DNA from: Microbacteriaceae bacterium
GTDB taxonomy: Bacteria > Actinomycetota > Actinomycetes > Actinomycetales > Microbacteriaceae
Assembly (NCBI GenBank): GCA_022701925.1
Contig: JAKONM010000205.1
Coordinates: 1 to 54,574, forward strand
Direction of reading: 5' to 3'
Length of the DNA stretch: 54,574 nt
This document shows, one piece after another, positions 31,617-39,887 of this stretch. How positions within the stretch are numbered: position 1 is the stretch's first letter; every line of letters begins with the position of its first letter. A program made the translations under genes and the position numbers. The notes beneath the pieces were generated by a model, which was given only the letters and a program-made list of their open reading frames with translations, made no database searches and was not told the DNA's origin.

Positions 31617-33304
31617 CAGCGCCGCCCGCCCACCTGCTCGACCGGACGCGCCGCCTCGGTGGTGCCACCGACCTCGTTCGCGCCCAGCTCCATGGCGCGC
31701 TCCGCGTCCGCCTGCAGGCCGGGGCGCTGCTCCGAGTCCGCCAGCTGCTCCGACGCCGTCCTCGTGCCGAGCGGCCGGTTCGGCAGCAGGCAGACGAACA
31801 GCAGCGTGACGAGGGTCAGCGGGGCGGCCAGCAGGAACACGTTCCCGATGCCCTCGCCGTACGCGTTCTCCACGACCATGCGGATCGGGCCGGGCAGGGA
31901 GGACACGACCGGCACCGTTCCGCTGCCCAGCGCACGACCGGCAGCGGCTGCGACCGCGGGGTCCAGCGCGCTGATGCCGTCGCGGATCAGGTCGGTGATG
32001 CGGGTGCCGAGGAACGCGCCGAGCGCCGAGACGCCGAGCGTGCCGCCCAGGCTGCGGAAGAACGCGATGCCCGCGCTGCCCGCGCCGAGCTGCGTGGCCT
32101 GCAGCGAGTTCTGGGTGACCAGCACCAGGTTCTGCATCGTGGTGCCGAGCCCCATGCCGAGGATCAGCATGTAGACGCCGAGCAGCCAGTAGGGGGTGTC
32201 CTGGCGCAGGGTGCCCAGCAGGGTCACGCCGACCACCAGCAGCACGGCGCCGACGACGACGTAGCGCTTCCAGACGCCGGTGCGGCTGATGATCCCGCCG
32301 ACGACCGTGCTCGTGCCGAGCAGGCCGACCACCATGGGCAGCGTCAGCAGGCCCGACTCCGTGGGCGTGTGGCCCTCCGCCAGCTGCAGGTACTGGCTGA
32401 GGAAGACGGAGGTGCCGAACAGCACCACGCCGATCGCGAGGCTCGCCAGCACCGCGAACACGAAGGTGCGGTTGCGGAACAGGGTCATCGGGATGATCGG
32501 CTCGCGCACCTTCAGCTCGACGACGACCGCGGCGACCAGCAGCAGCACGGCGCCGACGATCATCGCCCAGCTCGTGCCGGAGGACCACTCGAACTGCTTG
32601 CCGCCCAGCGACACCCAGATCAGCAGCAGCGAGACGCCGCCGGCGATCAGCACCGCGCCCAGGTAGTCGATCGACACGGCGCGCTTCGGGCGCACCGGCA
32701 GCTTCAGCGTGCGCTGGATCAGCACCAGGGCGATCACGGCGAAGGGCAGGGCGACGTAGAAGTTCCAGCGCCAGCCGAACCCGTCGGTCAGCAGCCCGCC
32801 GATCAGCGGCCCGCCCACGGTGCCGACCGCCATGACGGCGCCGATCAGGCCCATGTACCGGCCGCGCTCGCGCGGGCTGACGATGTCGGCCATGACGACC
32901 TGCACCAGCGCGGTCAGGCCGCCGGCGCCCAGGCCCTGCACGACGCGGAACGCGATCAGCGTGTTCGTGTCCTGCGAGAAGCCCGCCAGGGCGGAGCCGA
33001 TCACGAAGATCACCAGGGCCAGCTGCACCAGCACCTTGCGGTTCACGAGGTCGGCGAGCTTGCCCCAGATGGGCGTGGAGACCGTGGTCGCCAGCAGGGT
33101 GGAGGTGACGACCCAGGTGTAGGCGGTCTGGTCGCCCTTCAGGTCGCTGATGATGCGCGGCAGCGAGGTCGACACGACGGTGCCGGCCAGGATCGCGACG
33201 AACATGCCCATGAGCAGTCCGGACAGGGCTTCGAGGACCTCGCGGTGGCGGGCCCTCTCCTCGGGGGTCTGCGCCGGGCGCGGCGCGGGTGCGGTGCGGG
33301 TCAT
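31616..33304 (-). CDS. EmrB/QacA-type MFS exporter (14 helices)
   Basis: A 562-residue proton-driven multidrug exporter of the DHA2 family. The first helices contain the family pattern FVAILAGTVVSTSLPRIISD; the conserved loop DLVNRKVLVQ follows, and GLGAGGLTALVQVVMADIVS covers the antiporter motif region. About 14 hydrophobic helices are visible, as usual for the family. CAGGAG precedes the ATG at 33304. It is first in an operon with the MarR regulator and downstream of tandem palindromic operators. The substrate is unknown. Confidence 0.92.
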   Translation of the reverse strand: MTRTAPAPRPAQTPEERARHREVLEALSGLLMGMFVAILAGTVVSTSLPRIISDLKGDQTAYTWVVTSTLLATTVSTPIWGKLADLVNRKVLVQLALVIFVIGSALAGFSQDTNTLIAFRVVQGLGAGGLTALVQVVMADIVSPRERGRYMGLIGAVMAVGTVGGPLIGGLLTDGFGWRWNFYVALPFAVIALVLIQRTLKLPVRPKRAVSIDYLGAVLIAGGVSLLLIWVSLGGKQFEWSSGTSWAMIVGAVLLLVAAVVVELKVREPIIPMTLFRNRTFVFAVLASLAIGVVLFGTSVFLSQYLQLAEGHTPTESGLLTLPMVVGLLGTSTVVGGIISRTGVWKRYVVVGAVLLVVGVTLLGTLRQDTPYWLLGVYMLILGMGLGTTMQNLVLVTQNSLQATQLGAGSAGIAFFRSLGGTLGVSALGAFLGTRITDLIRDGISALDPAVAAAAGRALGSGTVPVVSSLPGPIRMVVENAYGEGIGNVFLLAAPLTLVTLLFVCLLPNRPLGTRTASEQLADSEQRPGLQADAERAMELGANEVGGTTEAARPVEQVGGRR

Positions 33305-33319
33305 GCGGCTCCTGCAAGT

Positions 33320-33366
33320 AGTGGTGTGATGTCCACCATACCAACAGTGGACAGAAGTCCACTGTT
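33320..33366. promoter_or_regulatory. Tandem operator of the MarR/exporter operon
   Basis: A perfect palindrome, AACAGTGGAC (33343-33352) and GTCCACTGTT (33357-33366) around four bases, and an imperfect second site, AGTGG (33320-33324) with TCCAC (33332-33336). Both fit AGTGG-N7-TCCAC, and their starts are 26 bases apart. They lie 16-62 bases before the exporter ATG, the place for autorepression by the MarR protein of the same operon. Confidence 0.75.
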
Positions 33367-33389
33367 CCCGTGTCGGCCGCGCGCGTCGC

Positions 33390-34127
33390 TCAGTCGGTGA
33401 AGGCGACCACCGCGTCCCAGCGCATGCCGTCCCGCACCTCGACCCGCAGGGACTCCGGCGCCGCGCCGACGTAGCGCACGGTCGCCGACTGCAGCGCGCC
33501 CGGCTCCGGTCGCAGCAGGCGCTGCCCGACGGTCTGCTCGTACTGCCGGTGGTCGGGCCGCACCGCCTCGCGCAGGATCGTCCAGCGCAGCGGCAGGGAG
33601 CGGTCCGCGACCAGCACCACCGTGATGCGGCCGCCGGACCGGGCGGCGAAGTCCGGGCGCAGCGGCACGGTCAGGGAGCCGACCCCCTGGTGCTCGTCGA
33701 CCACGGCGCGGGTGGCGGCGGCCACCGCCCGGGGCCGCGCCGACGGGTGCAGCACCAGGTATTGCGCCACCCCCGGCGGCTGCGCGCCCGCCAGGGCCTG
33801 CACGAATCGGGCGCGGTCCGCGGCGGGCACCGGCAGCACGCCCTCGTCCGCCGTGCCGGCGGCGGTCGGGGAGGGAGCGGGGGCCGGAGCGGGCCGCGTC
33901 TGCACCACGGCGGCGACGAGCCCCGCGACGACCAGCGCGCCGGCGGCCGCGGGCAGCAGTCGCGGCAGGCGGCGGGGCGGCGGCGGGCCGGGCGCGGCGG
34001 GCGCGTCCGGAGCGGGCGGCGCGGGCAGGGCGGCGCGGTAGCGGGCGACGTCCTCGCCGTCGGCCCCCGGTCGGTAGAGCCGACGCCGCAGCGCGTCCGG
34101 GTCGGGCGGCGTCCGCTGCTCAGGCAG
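33390..34127 (-). CDS. LYRP-family membrane protein E
   Basis: The motif ALRRRLYRPGADGEDVARY is followed by a proline-rich linker, a membrane helix (LLPAAAGALVVAGLVAAVV) and an outer domain ending in LRVEVRDGMRWDAVVAFTD. The start is uncertain. No ATG or GTG lies in the 90 bases before the motif; the frame's first ATG is at 34223 (277 residues, reading through the small upstream gene). A CTG at 34127 gives 245 residues, the usual family size, and would overlap the upstream stop (CTGCCTGA). I give the CTG version but mark it as unproven. Function unknown. Confidence 0.72.
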   Translation of the reverse strand: MPEQRTPPDPDALRRRLYRPGADGEDVARYRAALPAPPAPDAPAAPGPPPPRRLPRLLPAAAGALVVAGLVAAVVQTRPAPAPAPSPTAAGTADEGVLPVPAADRARFVQALAGAQPPGVAQYLVLHPSARPRAVAAATRAVVDEHQGVGSLTVPLRPDFAARSGGRITVVLVADRSLPLRWTILREAVRPDHRQYEQTVGQRLLRPEPGALQSATVRYVGAAPESLRVEVRDGMRWDAVVAFTD

Positions 34128-34299
34128 TGGTGTCCCGATCGCCGGCGCGGGGGAGGGCGGCCGGTGCGGTGGCCGCCTCGCCCGACTCCCGGTCCGGCGC
34201 CGTGCCGAGCGGACGGCCCTCATCGGGGTCCGGGTGCTGCGCGCCGCCCTCGCCGGCCCGCCGCGCGCGGCCGTGCTCGGGCTGATCGGTGTCGGGCAT
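34120..34299 (-). CDS. Small hydrophilic, probably disordered protein
   Basis: 59 residues (TDQPEHGRARRAGEGGAQ... in style), rich in Gly, Asp, Glu, Arg and Pro, without hydrophobic segments. A strong ribosome site, GGGAGG, lies six bases before the ATG at 34299, which supports a real gene. It overlaps or abuts LYRP member E on the same strand. Compare the acidic 65-residue frame between LYRP members B and C. Function unknown. Confidence 0.65.
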   Translation of the reverse strand: MPDTDQPEHGRARRAGEGGAQHPDPDEGRPLGTAPDRESGEAATAPAALPRAGDRDTTA

Positions 34300-34390
34300 G
34301 GGGCTCCTCCCGGTGGTCGTCAGGCGATCCTGCCCCCGTCCGCTGCAGCGGCGCCCGCGAACCGTCAGGAGGCGGGCGGAGGATCGCCGC

Positions 34391-35866
34391 ATGCCCGCCG
34401 AGACCGACCCCGCCCGCTCCGTCCTCAGCGGCGGCGCCTACGACCCGGTGCGCACGGAGGAGACGGTGACGGACCTCCGCGTCACCGGGCGCATCCCGGA
34501 CTGGCTCGACGGCCGCTACGTGCGGAACGGTCCGAACCCCATCGGCCCGGTCGACCCGGCGACGCTGCACTGGTTCATGGGCGACGGGATGGTGCACGGG
34601 GTGCGGCTGCGCGGCGGCCGCGCCGAGTGGTACCGCAACCGCTGGGTGCGGTCCGCAGACGCGGCCCGGGCCCTCGGCGAACCGGTGCCGGGCAGCGCGG
34701 GCGTCAGCGTCGCCGCGAACACCACCGTGATCCAGCACGCGGGCACGATCCTGGCGCTGGTCGAGGCGGGCGGCGCGGCCTACGCGCTCAGCGACGAGCT
34801 GGAGACGGTCGGCGTGTGGGACTTCCGCGGCACGAAGCCCGGCGGCTACACCGCCCACCCCAAGCTGGACGCCGCCACGGGCGAGCTGCACGCGATCTCC
34901 TACCGGTTCGACCGGCCGGGCGTCGTCGAGTACTCGGTGGTCGAGCCGCGCGGCACGCTCACGCGCCGAGTCGACGTGCCCGTCACGGGCAGCCCGCTGG
35001 TGCACGACATGGGCCTGACCCAGCGGCACGTGGTCGTGCTGGACCTGCCGATCGAGTTCGACCTGGGCCGCGCCATGCGGGCGGTCGGGGTGCCGGAGCG
35101 CATGATCGGCCCCGGCTCGCGGGTGGCCTCCCGCCTGATCGGACGGGTGCCGATGAGCGGCCGACTGGCCGACCTGGCCGCCAGCCGGCTGCGCAACGGC
35201 GACATGCCCTACAGCTGGTCGCCCGAGCACCCGAGCCGGCTCGGGGTGCTGCCGCGGGACGCGGCGGGCTCGGCGGTGCGCTGGTTCGAGATCGACCAGT
35301 GCTTCGTGTTCCACGTGCTGGGCGCCTACGACGAGGAGGACGCCGAGGGGCGCGCGGTCGCGGTCGTCGTGGACGGCGTGCGGTACGACGAGGTGTTCAC
35401 GGCGAACGCGAACGGGCCGGACGGCGCGACGACGAGGCTGACCCGCTGGCGGCTCGACCTGCTGACGGGCGGCGTCAGCGAGGTGGTGGTCGACGGCCGC
35501 CAGCAGGAGTTCCCGCGCATCGACGAGCGCCGCATCGGCCGTCCCTACCGCTACGGGTACGCCTCCGCGCTGATGCCCGACGGCACCGGGCGGGTGGACG
35601 ACCGCATCCTGCGGCACGACCTGGTCGCCGGCACCACCACCTCCCACAGCCTGGGGGCGGGCACGGAGGTGGGCGAGCTGGTGTTCGTGCCGGCCGGCCC
35701 CGACGCGGCGGAGGACGACGGCGTGCTGATGGGCTTCGTGCACGACGGCGCGACCGGGGAGGACCGCCTCGAGCTGCTGGACGCCGCGACCATGGAGTCG
35801 GTGGCGCAGGTGCACCTGCCGACCCGGGTGCCGCACGGGTTCCACGGCAACTGGCTGCCCGCCTGA
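34391..35866 (+). CDS. Carotenoid oxygenase-family dioxygenase
   Basis: A 491-residue non-heme iron enzyme of the carotenoid/stilbene cleavage family, seven-bladed propeller. The N-terminus has DWLDGRYVRNGPNPIGP and HWFMGDGMVHGVRL. All four iron-binding histidines are present: YTAHPKLD, LVHDMGLTQ, FVFHVLGAY and PHGFHGNWLPA. It would cleave a carotenoid or apocarotenoid, or a related olefin, with O2. GGAGG lies eight bases before the ATG at 34391. LYRP genes flank it on both sides (E divergent, F downstream). Confidence 0.93.
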   Translation: MPAETDPARSVLSGGAYDPVRTEETVTDLRVTGRIPDWLDGRYVRNGPNPIGPVDPATLHWFMGDGMVHGVRLRGGRAEWYRNRWVRSADAARALGEPVPGSAGVSVAANTTVIQHAGTILALVEAGGAAYALSDELETVGVWDFRGTKPGGYTAHPKLDAATGELHAISYRFDRPGVVEYSVVEPRGTLTRRVDVPVTGSPLVHDMGLTQRHVVVLDLPIEFDLGRAMRAVGVPERMIGPGSRVASRLIGRVPMSGRLADLAASRLRNGDMPYSWSPEHPSRLGVLPRDAAGSAVRWFEIDQCFVFHVLGAYDEEDAEGRAVAVVVDGVRYDEVFTANANGPDGATTRLTRWRLDLLTGGVSEVVVDGRQQEFPRIDERRIGRPYRYGYASALMPDGTGRVDDRILRHDLVAGTTTSHSLGAGTEVGELVFVPAGPDAAEDDGVLMGFVHDGATGEDRLELLDAATMESVAQVHLPTRVPHGFHGNWLPA

Positions 35867-35890
35867 GCCGGCGGGCCGGCCCCGGCCGCA

Positions 35891-35904
35891 CGGCGGGCCC
35901 GCCG
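35891..35904. terminator. Palindrome after the carotenoid oxygenase gene
   Basis: CGGCGGGCCCGCCG is a perfect 14-base palindrome, 25 bases after the stop codon and before LYRP gene F. It could terminate or pause transcription, though GC-rich palindromes are common here. Confidence 0.35.
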
Positions 35905-35957
35905 CGCTCCTGACCGCCCGCTGCGAGGAGGCGCCGGTCGCTCCCGCGAGGAGCAGG

Positions 35958-36560
35958 ATGCGGGTCGTGCGCCAGGCCGTCGACGAGCTGCGCGTCCGGC
36001 TGTACCGGCCGGCGCCGCCGCCCGGCGCGGTCGCGGCCTACCTGGACGCCGTGCGGGCGGCCGACCGGCTTCGGACGACCTCCGCCTCGCAGCCGAGCGC
36101 CGCGCCGCGCCGCCGGCGGGTGCCGATCGGCGCCGGGCTGCTGGCGGCGGTCGCCGTGCTCGTCGTCGGCGGCGTCCTCGCCCTGCGGACGCCTCCCGCT
36201 CCCGCCGGGCACGAGGCCGGGGGCGCGGAGGCGGTGGGCACGTCGGCGCCGAGTCCCGGGTGGCCCCCGGTGACCGGCGTGCCGATCGGCCGCCTCCACG
36301 GTGAGGGGCACGCCGGCGCGGCACGGTTCTCCGCGGCCGGCGAGCACGCCGTGATCGGCGTGAACTGCACGGGGGAGGGGACGCTCTCGGTCCGCATCGG
36401 TCCGGACGACCCGGTCGTGCTGGTGTGCGACCGCGGCGCGGTCGCCTTCGCGCTGGTGGCGAGCCGCACCCCGCTGCAGCGGTTCCGGCTCGAGGTCGTG
36501 CCGGACGGGCCGGTGCGGTGGTCGGCCGCGGCGGGCGCGATCGACCTGCCGCCGGCCTGA
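35958..36560 (+). CDS. LYRP-family membrane protein F (short form)
   Basis: 200 residues, the shortest complete member. The motif is LRVRLYRPAPPPGAVAAYLD near residue 11, lacking the acidic ED pair. The membrane helix is at about 56-76 (IGAGLLAAVAVLVVGGVLAL). The outer domain has RLHGEGHAGAARF, two cysteines (GVNCTGEG and VLVCDRG) that no other member shows, and ends LEVVPDGPVRWSAAAGAI. The cysteines may form a disulfide. GAGGAG precedes the ATG. It is convergent with the desaturase gene, with a seven-base gap. Function unknown. Confidence 0.8.
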   Translation: MRVVRQAVDELRVRLYRPAPPPGAVAAYLDAVRAADRLRTTSASQPSAAPRRRRVPIGAGLLAAVAVLVVGGVLALRTPPAPAGHEAGGAEAVGTSAPSPGWPPVTGVPIGRLHGEGHAGAARFSAAGEHAVIGVNCTGEGTLSVRIGPDDPVVLVCDRGAVAFALVASRTPLQRFRLEVVPDGPVRWSAAAGAIDLPPA

Positions 36561-36567
36561 CCGCGCC

Positions 36568-37686
36568 TCAGGCCAGGCGCAGCGCCGCGGCGGCGGGGCA
36601 GTCGAACGGGTCCGCGTGCCGCACGCCCAGGCGGTGCACGGAGCGGATCACGTCGGCCATCGCCGGCACCAGCGGGCGCTCCAGGTAGGGCACGCCCAGC
36701 TCGGCGCAGTAGTCGCGGATGATGCGTCGCGCGGCCCGCAGGTTGGCGCTCGGCATGCTCGGGAAGAGGTGGTGCTCGACCTGGTGGTTCAAGCCGCCCA
36801 TCAGGAAGTCCACGGCGGGGCCGCCGGTGATGTTGCGGGAGGTCAGCACCTGACGGCGCAGGTAGTCCACCTTCTGGTCGTGCGCGATCGTCGGCATGCC
36901 GATGTGGTTCGGGGCGAAGGCGCCGCCCATCATGAAGCCGAAGGCCAGCAGCTGCACGAGCAGCGCGACCAGGCCGATGACGGGTCCGGCGGACAGCACC
37001 AGCAGGGTCGGGAAGCCGATCAGGCGGATCAGGATCAGGGCCAGCTCGGCGCCGCGGTGCGGAACCGGTCCGCGGCCCAGCAGCATCCGCATCGTCTTGA
37101 CGTGCAGGTCGAGCCCGGTCAGCGTCATCGCGGGCAGCAGCAGCCACCCCTGGCGGCGCAGCACCACGCCCAGCAGTCCGGTGCTGCGGCGCTCGGCGTC
37201 CTGCTCCGTGAAGACCACGATGTTGGGGTCGAGGTCGTTGTCGCGGCCGACGGTGTTCGGGTTGCCGTGGTGCTTGGTGTGCTTGTGCATCCACCAGCCG
37301 TAGCCCAGGCCGACGAACATGTTCGCGACCACCCGGCTGAACCACTCGTTGCGCTTGCCGCTGGCGAAGACCTGGCGGTGCGCGCCGTCGTGGGCGAGGA
37401 AGCCGAACTGGGCGAACAGCGCGCCGAAGTACACGGCCACGGCCAGCTGCCACCACGACTGGCCCAGGACCACCATCGCGGCGACCCCGGCGGCCAGGGC
37501 GACGAGCAGCAGCGACATCCGCAGCACGTAGGGTGCGTAGCGCCGTTCCAGCAGCCCCGCCGCCTTGATGCGGCGCGACAGCTCCGCGTAGTCGCTGGCG
37601 TGCTTGGCCTGGCCCTCGCCGCGCGCCGTCGAGCGCGGTCGCGTGCTGCGGACGGGACGGGAGGGAGGGGGCGCGAGGGTCGACAT
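36568..37686 (-). CDS. Membrane fatty acid desaturase
   Basis: A 372-residue di-iron acyl desaturase. The three histidine boxes are present: HDGAHRQVF, HTKHHGNPNT and GLNHQVEHHLFPSMP (last box QVEHH). Hydrophobic helices surround them. The QVEHH box is the type found in acyl-lipid/linoleoyl-CoA-like desaturases. It would introduce double bonds to keep membranes fluid. It lies on the same strand directly downstream of a DesK/DesR-like two-component system and has a perfect palindrome in its upstream region (37747-37764). The ATG at 37686 has TAGCGT eight bases upstream. Confidence 0.92.
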   Translation of the reverse strand: MSTLAPPPSRPVRSTRPRSTARGEGQAKHASDYAELSRRIKAAGLLERRYAPYVLRMSLLLVALAAGVAAMVVLGQSWWQLAVAVYFGALFAQFGFLAHDGAHRQVFASGKRNEWFSRVVANMFVGLGYGWWMHKHTKHHGNPNTVGRDNDLDPNIVVFTEQDAERRSTGLLGVVLRRQGWLLLPAMTLTGLDLHVKTMRMLLGRGPVPHRGAELALILIRLIGFPTLLVLSAGPVIGLVALLVQLLAFGFMMGGAFAPNHIGMPTIAHDQKVDYLRRQVLTSRNITGGPAVDFLMGGLNHQVEHHLFPSMPSANLRAARRIIRDYCAELGVPYLERPLVPAMADVIRSVHRLGVRHADPFDCPAAAALRLA

Positions 37687-37746
37687 CCCGGATGACGCTA
37701 CGGATCGTGCAGGCCCGCGTCGTCACCCTGCGGAGCCGTCTTCCGA

Positions 37747-37764
37747 CCCCTACTCCAGTAGGGG
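37747..37764. promoter_or_regulatory. Palindromic operator upstream of the desaturase
   Basis: CCCCTACT (37747-37754) and AGTAGGGG (37757-37764) form a perfect palindrome around CC, 61 bases before the desaturase ATG. NarL-type regulators bind inverted repeats of about this size, so it is a candidate site for the response regulator encoded at 37809-38477. Confidence 0.6.
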
Positions 37765-37808
37765 GTGCCGCTGCGAGGGCGCTGTGAGCGCTCGGGGCGC
37801 GCCCCGGC

Positions 37809-38477
37809 TCAGTCGCCGGGGACCACCAGGCCGGTCTCGTAGGCCACCACCACGGCCTGCGCCCGGTCGCGCAGGCCCAGCTTGCCGAGCACGCGGCTGA
37901 CGTGGGACTTGACCGTCTGCTCGGCGATCACCAGGGCGGCGGCGATCTCGCCGTTGCTGCGACCGCGGGCGATCTCGCGCAGCACCTCCCGCTCGCGCTC
38001 CGTGAGCGACTGCAGCCGGACGGGCGAGGGCTCGGGGCGCTCAGGCCGGGCGGAGAACCGCTCGATGAGGCGGCGGGTGACGCTCGGAGCCAGCAGGGCG
38101 TCGCCGCGGGCCACGATGCGCACCGCGTCCACGAGGTCGTCGGGCAGCGCGTCCTTGAGCAGGAAGCCGCTGGCACCGGCGCGCAGCGCCTCCAGCACGT
38201 AGTCGTCGATGTCGAAGGTCGTCAGCATCAGCACGTGCGGCACGGGAGGCACCGCCTCCGGTCCCAGCAGCGCGCGCGTCGCCTGCAGACCGTCCTGCAG
38301 CGGCATGCGGACGTCCATCAGCACGACGTCGGGCCGGGTCGCGAGGGCGACCGCCACGGCCTCGACCCCGTCCGCGGCCTGCCCGACGACCTCGAGGTCG
38401 GGCTGCGCACCGAGCAGCGCCGCGAAGCCGGCTCGGACCATCGCCTGGTCGTCGGCGATCACGACCCGGATCGTCAC
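37809..38477 (-). CDS. LuxR/NarL-family response regulator (DesR-like)
   Basis: A 222-residue regulator: receiver domain with the acidic pair in RVVIADDQAMVRAGF, the phospho-acceptor Asp in VVLMDVRMPLQDG and Lys in FLLKDALPDD; output helix-turn-helix with LTEREREVLREIARGRSNGE and TVKSHVSRVLGKLGL. GTG at 38477 overlaps the kinase stop (GTGA). Its position between the kinase and the fatty acid desaturase matches the DesK-DesR arrangement of Bacillus, where the pair induces a desaturase in the cold. That role here is inference. Confidence 0.9.
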   Translation of the reverse strand: MTIRVVIADDQAMVRAGFAALLGAQPDLEVVGQAADGVEAVAVALATRPDVVLMDVRMPLQDGLQATRALLGPEAVPPVPHVLMLTTFDIDDYVLEALRAGASGFLLKDALPDDLVDAVRIVARGDALLAPSVTRRLIERFSARPERPEPSPVRLQSLTEREREVLREIARGRSNGEIAAALVIAEQTVKSHVSRVLGKLGLRDRAQAVVVAYETGLVVPGD

Positions 38478-39742
38478 GAGGCCCCTCCCCGGACGACGGG
38501 GCCGATCGGCAGCACCGCGCGCACCGAGAAGCCGCCGTCCGGCTCGGGCTCCGAGCGCACCGAGCCGCCGACGGTCGCGGCCCGCTCGGCCATCCCGACG
38601 AGGCCGTGCCCGGGTTCGGCGGGTCCGGCGGCGCGCACCGGCACGTCCGGCGGTCCGTTCACGACCGCCACGTGCAGGCGACCGTCCCGCGACTCGGTGG
38701 TCACGTGCACGGCCGAGCCGGGGGAGTGGCGGATCGCGTTGCTGATCGCCTCCTGCACGATCCGGTACGCGGCGAGGCCCGTCAGGTCGCCCACGTCGTG
38801 GGCGGTCCGCGACTCGAAGGTGACCCGGGTGCCGGCGCGGTCCGCCTGCGCGACCAGCTCGGGGAGGTCGGGCAGGCCGGGCTGCGGCCGGGTCTCCGCC
38901 TGCTCGTCGGAGCCCCGCAGCACCTGCAGCAGGCCCCGCATCTCGTCGAGCGCCTGGCGGGAGAGGGCCCCGATGCGGTCGAACTCGGCGACCGCGTCGG
39001 CGTCGAAGCCGGGGTGCCGGAACTTCGCGGTGGACGACTGCACGGTGATGATCGACATGCTGTGCGCGATCACGTCGTGCAGCTCCCGCGCGATGCGCGT
39101 GCGCTCCTCCATCACCAGACGGCGACCCGCCTCGTCGGCGGCCACGCGTCGCTCGTGCAGCAGCTCGGACCGGATGCGGCGCCACTGGGCCGCGGTGTGC
39201 GCGACGCCGATGGTGCCGGCCGTCACGCCGCCGAAGACCGCGAGGTTCACCGCGGTCGCGTCGCTCTCGTCCGGCCGCAGGGCGGCGGCGAGCAGGGCGG
39301 AGGCGGCCAGCGCGATCAACCAGTGCAGCAGCAGCGCGGGCCATCGCACCCGCAGGGCGACGGCTCCCAGCACCAGCGCCTGGGTGACGATCAGCACCGG
39401 CCACCACGGCCAGACCTGGGTGCGCTCGGCGTCCAGCGCCTGCAGCGCCAGCGCCGCGGCCAGGGCCGTCGACGCGGCGACGTGGGGCGCGCGGAAGGCG
39501 AGCGGCAGGGACGCCGCGTGCAGCACCGCGAGGCCGAGTGCGGGCACGACCGGCACGGCGTGCAGCCCGGCCGCGACCGGGGTCTCGACCAGCACGAGCA
39601 CTGCGGCGGCCAGCAGCGAGACCGCGATCAGCACGCGGTCGAAGCGCACGCGCCGCAGCACGACGAACGCCGAGGCCGCACGAGCACGCAGCAGCCCGGC
39701 GCGCGAGCCGGAAGCCGCGGCGGACGTCGTGCCGGTCACCAT
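38474..39742 (-). CDS. NarL-type sensor histidine kinase (DesK-like)
   Basis: A 422-residue membrane sensor kinase. Five to six hydrophobic helices occupy residues ~40-180 with no large outer domain. The HisKA_3 region holds the phospho-acceptor His in RIARELHDVIAHSMSII; the ATPase domain has YRIVQEAISNAIRHSPG and a GHGLVGMAERAATVGG G-box. The multi-helix sensor without a periplasmic domain is the DesK layout. ATG at 39742 is chosen because GGGAGGG lies close upstream; an ATG at 39757 is in frame. It is coupled to the regulator gene. Confidence 0.9.
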   Translation of the reverse strand: MVTGTTSAAASGSRAGLLRARAASAFVVLRRVRFDRVLIAVSLLAAAVLVLVETPVAAGLHAVPVVPALGLAVLHAASLPLAFRAPHVAASTALAAALALQALDAERTQVWPWWPVLIVTQALVLGAVALRVRWPALLLHWLIALAASALLAAALRPDESDATAVNLAVFGGVTAGTIGVAHTAAQWRRIRSELLHERRVAADEAGRRLVMEERTRIARELHDVIAHSMSIITVQSSTAKFRHPGFDADAVAEFDRIGALSRQALDEMRGLLQVLRGSDEQAETRPQPGLPDLPELVAQADRAGTRVTFESRTAHDVGDLTGLAAYRIVQEAISNAIRHSPGSAVHVTTESRDGRLHVAVVNGPPDVPVRAAGPAEPGHGLVGMAERAATVGGSVRSEPEPDGGFSVRAVLPIGPVVRGGAS

Positions 39743-39845
39743 GCGCCCTCCCGCCACGGGCTGCCGCGCAGCGCCGACAGCCTAGGACGCGCCTTCCGCC
39801 CACGCCGGGCACGGGCAGCACATCTGCAGCCTCGGCCGGACGGAG

Positions 39846-39883
39846 GGGTCGGGGCCGCCGCGCGGACGCGACGGTCCCGACCC
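39846..39883 (-). terminator. Hairpin downstream of the alcohol dehydrogenase
   Basis: GGGTCGGG (39846-39853) pairs with CCCGACCC (39876-39883) just past the dehydrogenase stop codon. Its loop is long and GC-rich and there is no T-tract. Confidence 0.4.
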
Positions 39884-39887
39884 TCGA

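Noticed and set aside
34120..34223. LYRP gene E starting at ATG 34223
   Set aside because: This would add about 32 Arg/Pro-rich residues overlapping a small gene with a strong ribosome site, and would make the protein longer than all relatives. It is kept as an alternative in the feature entry.
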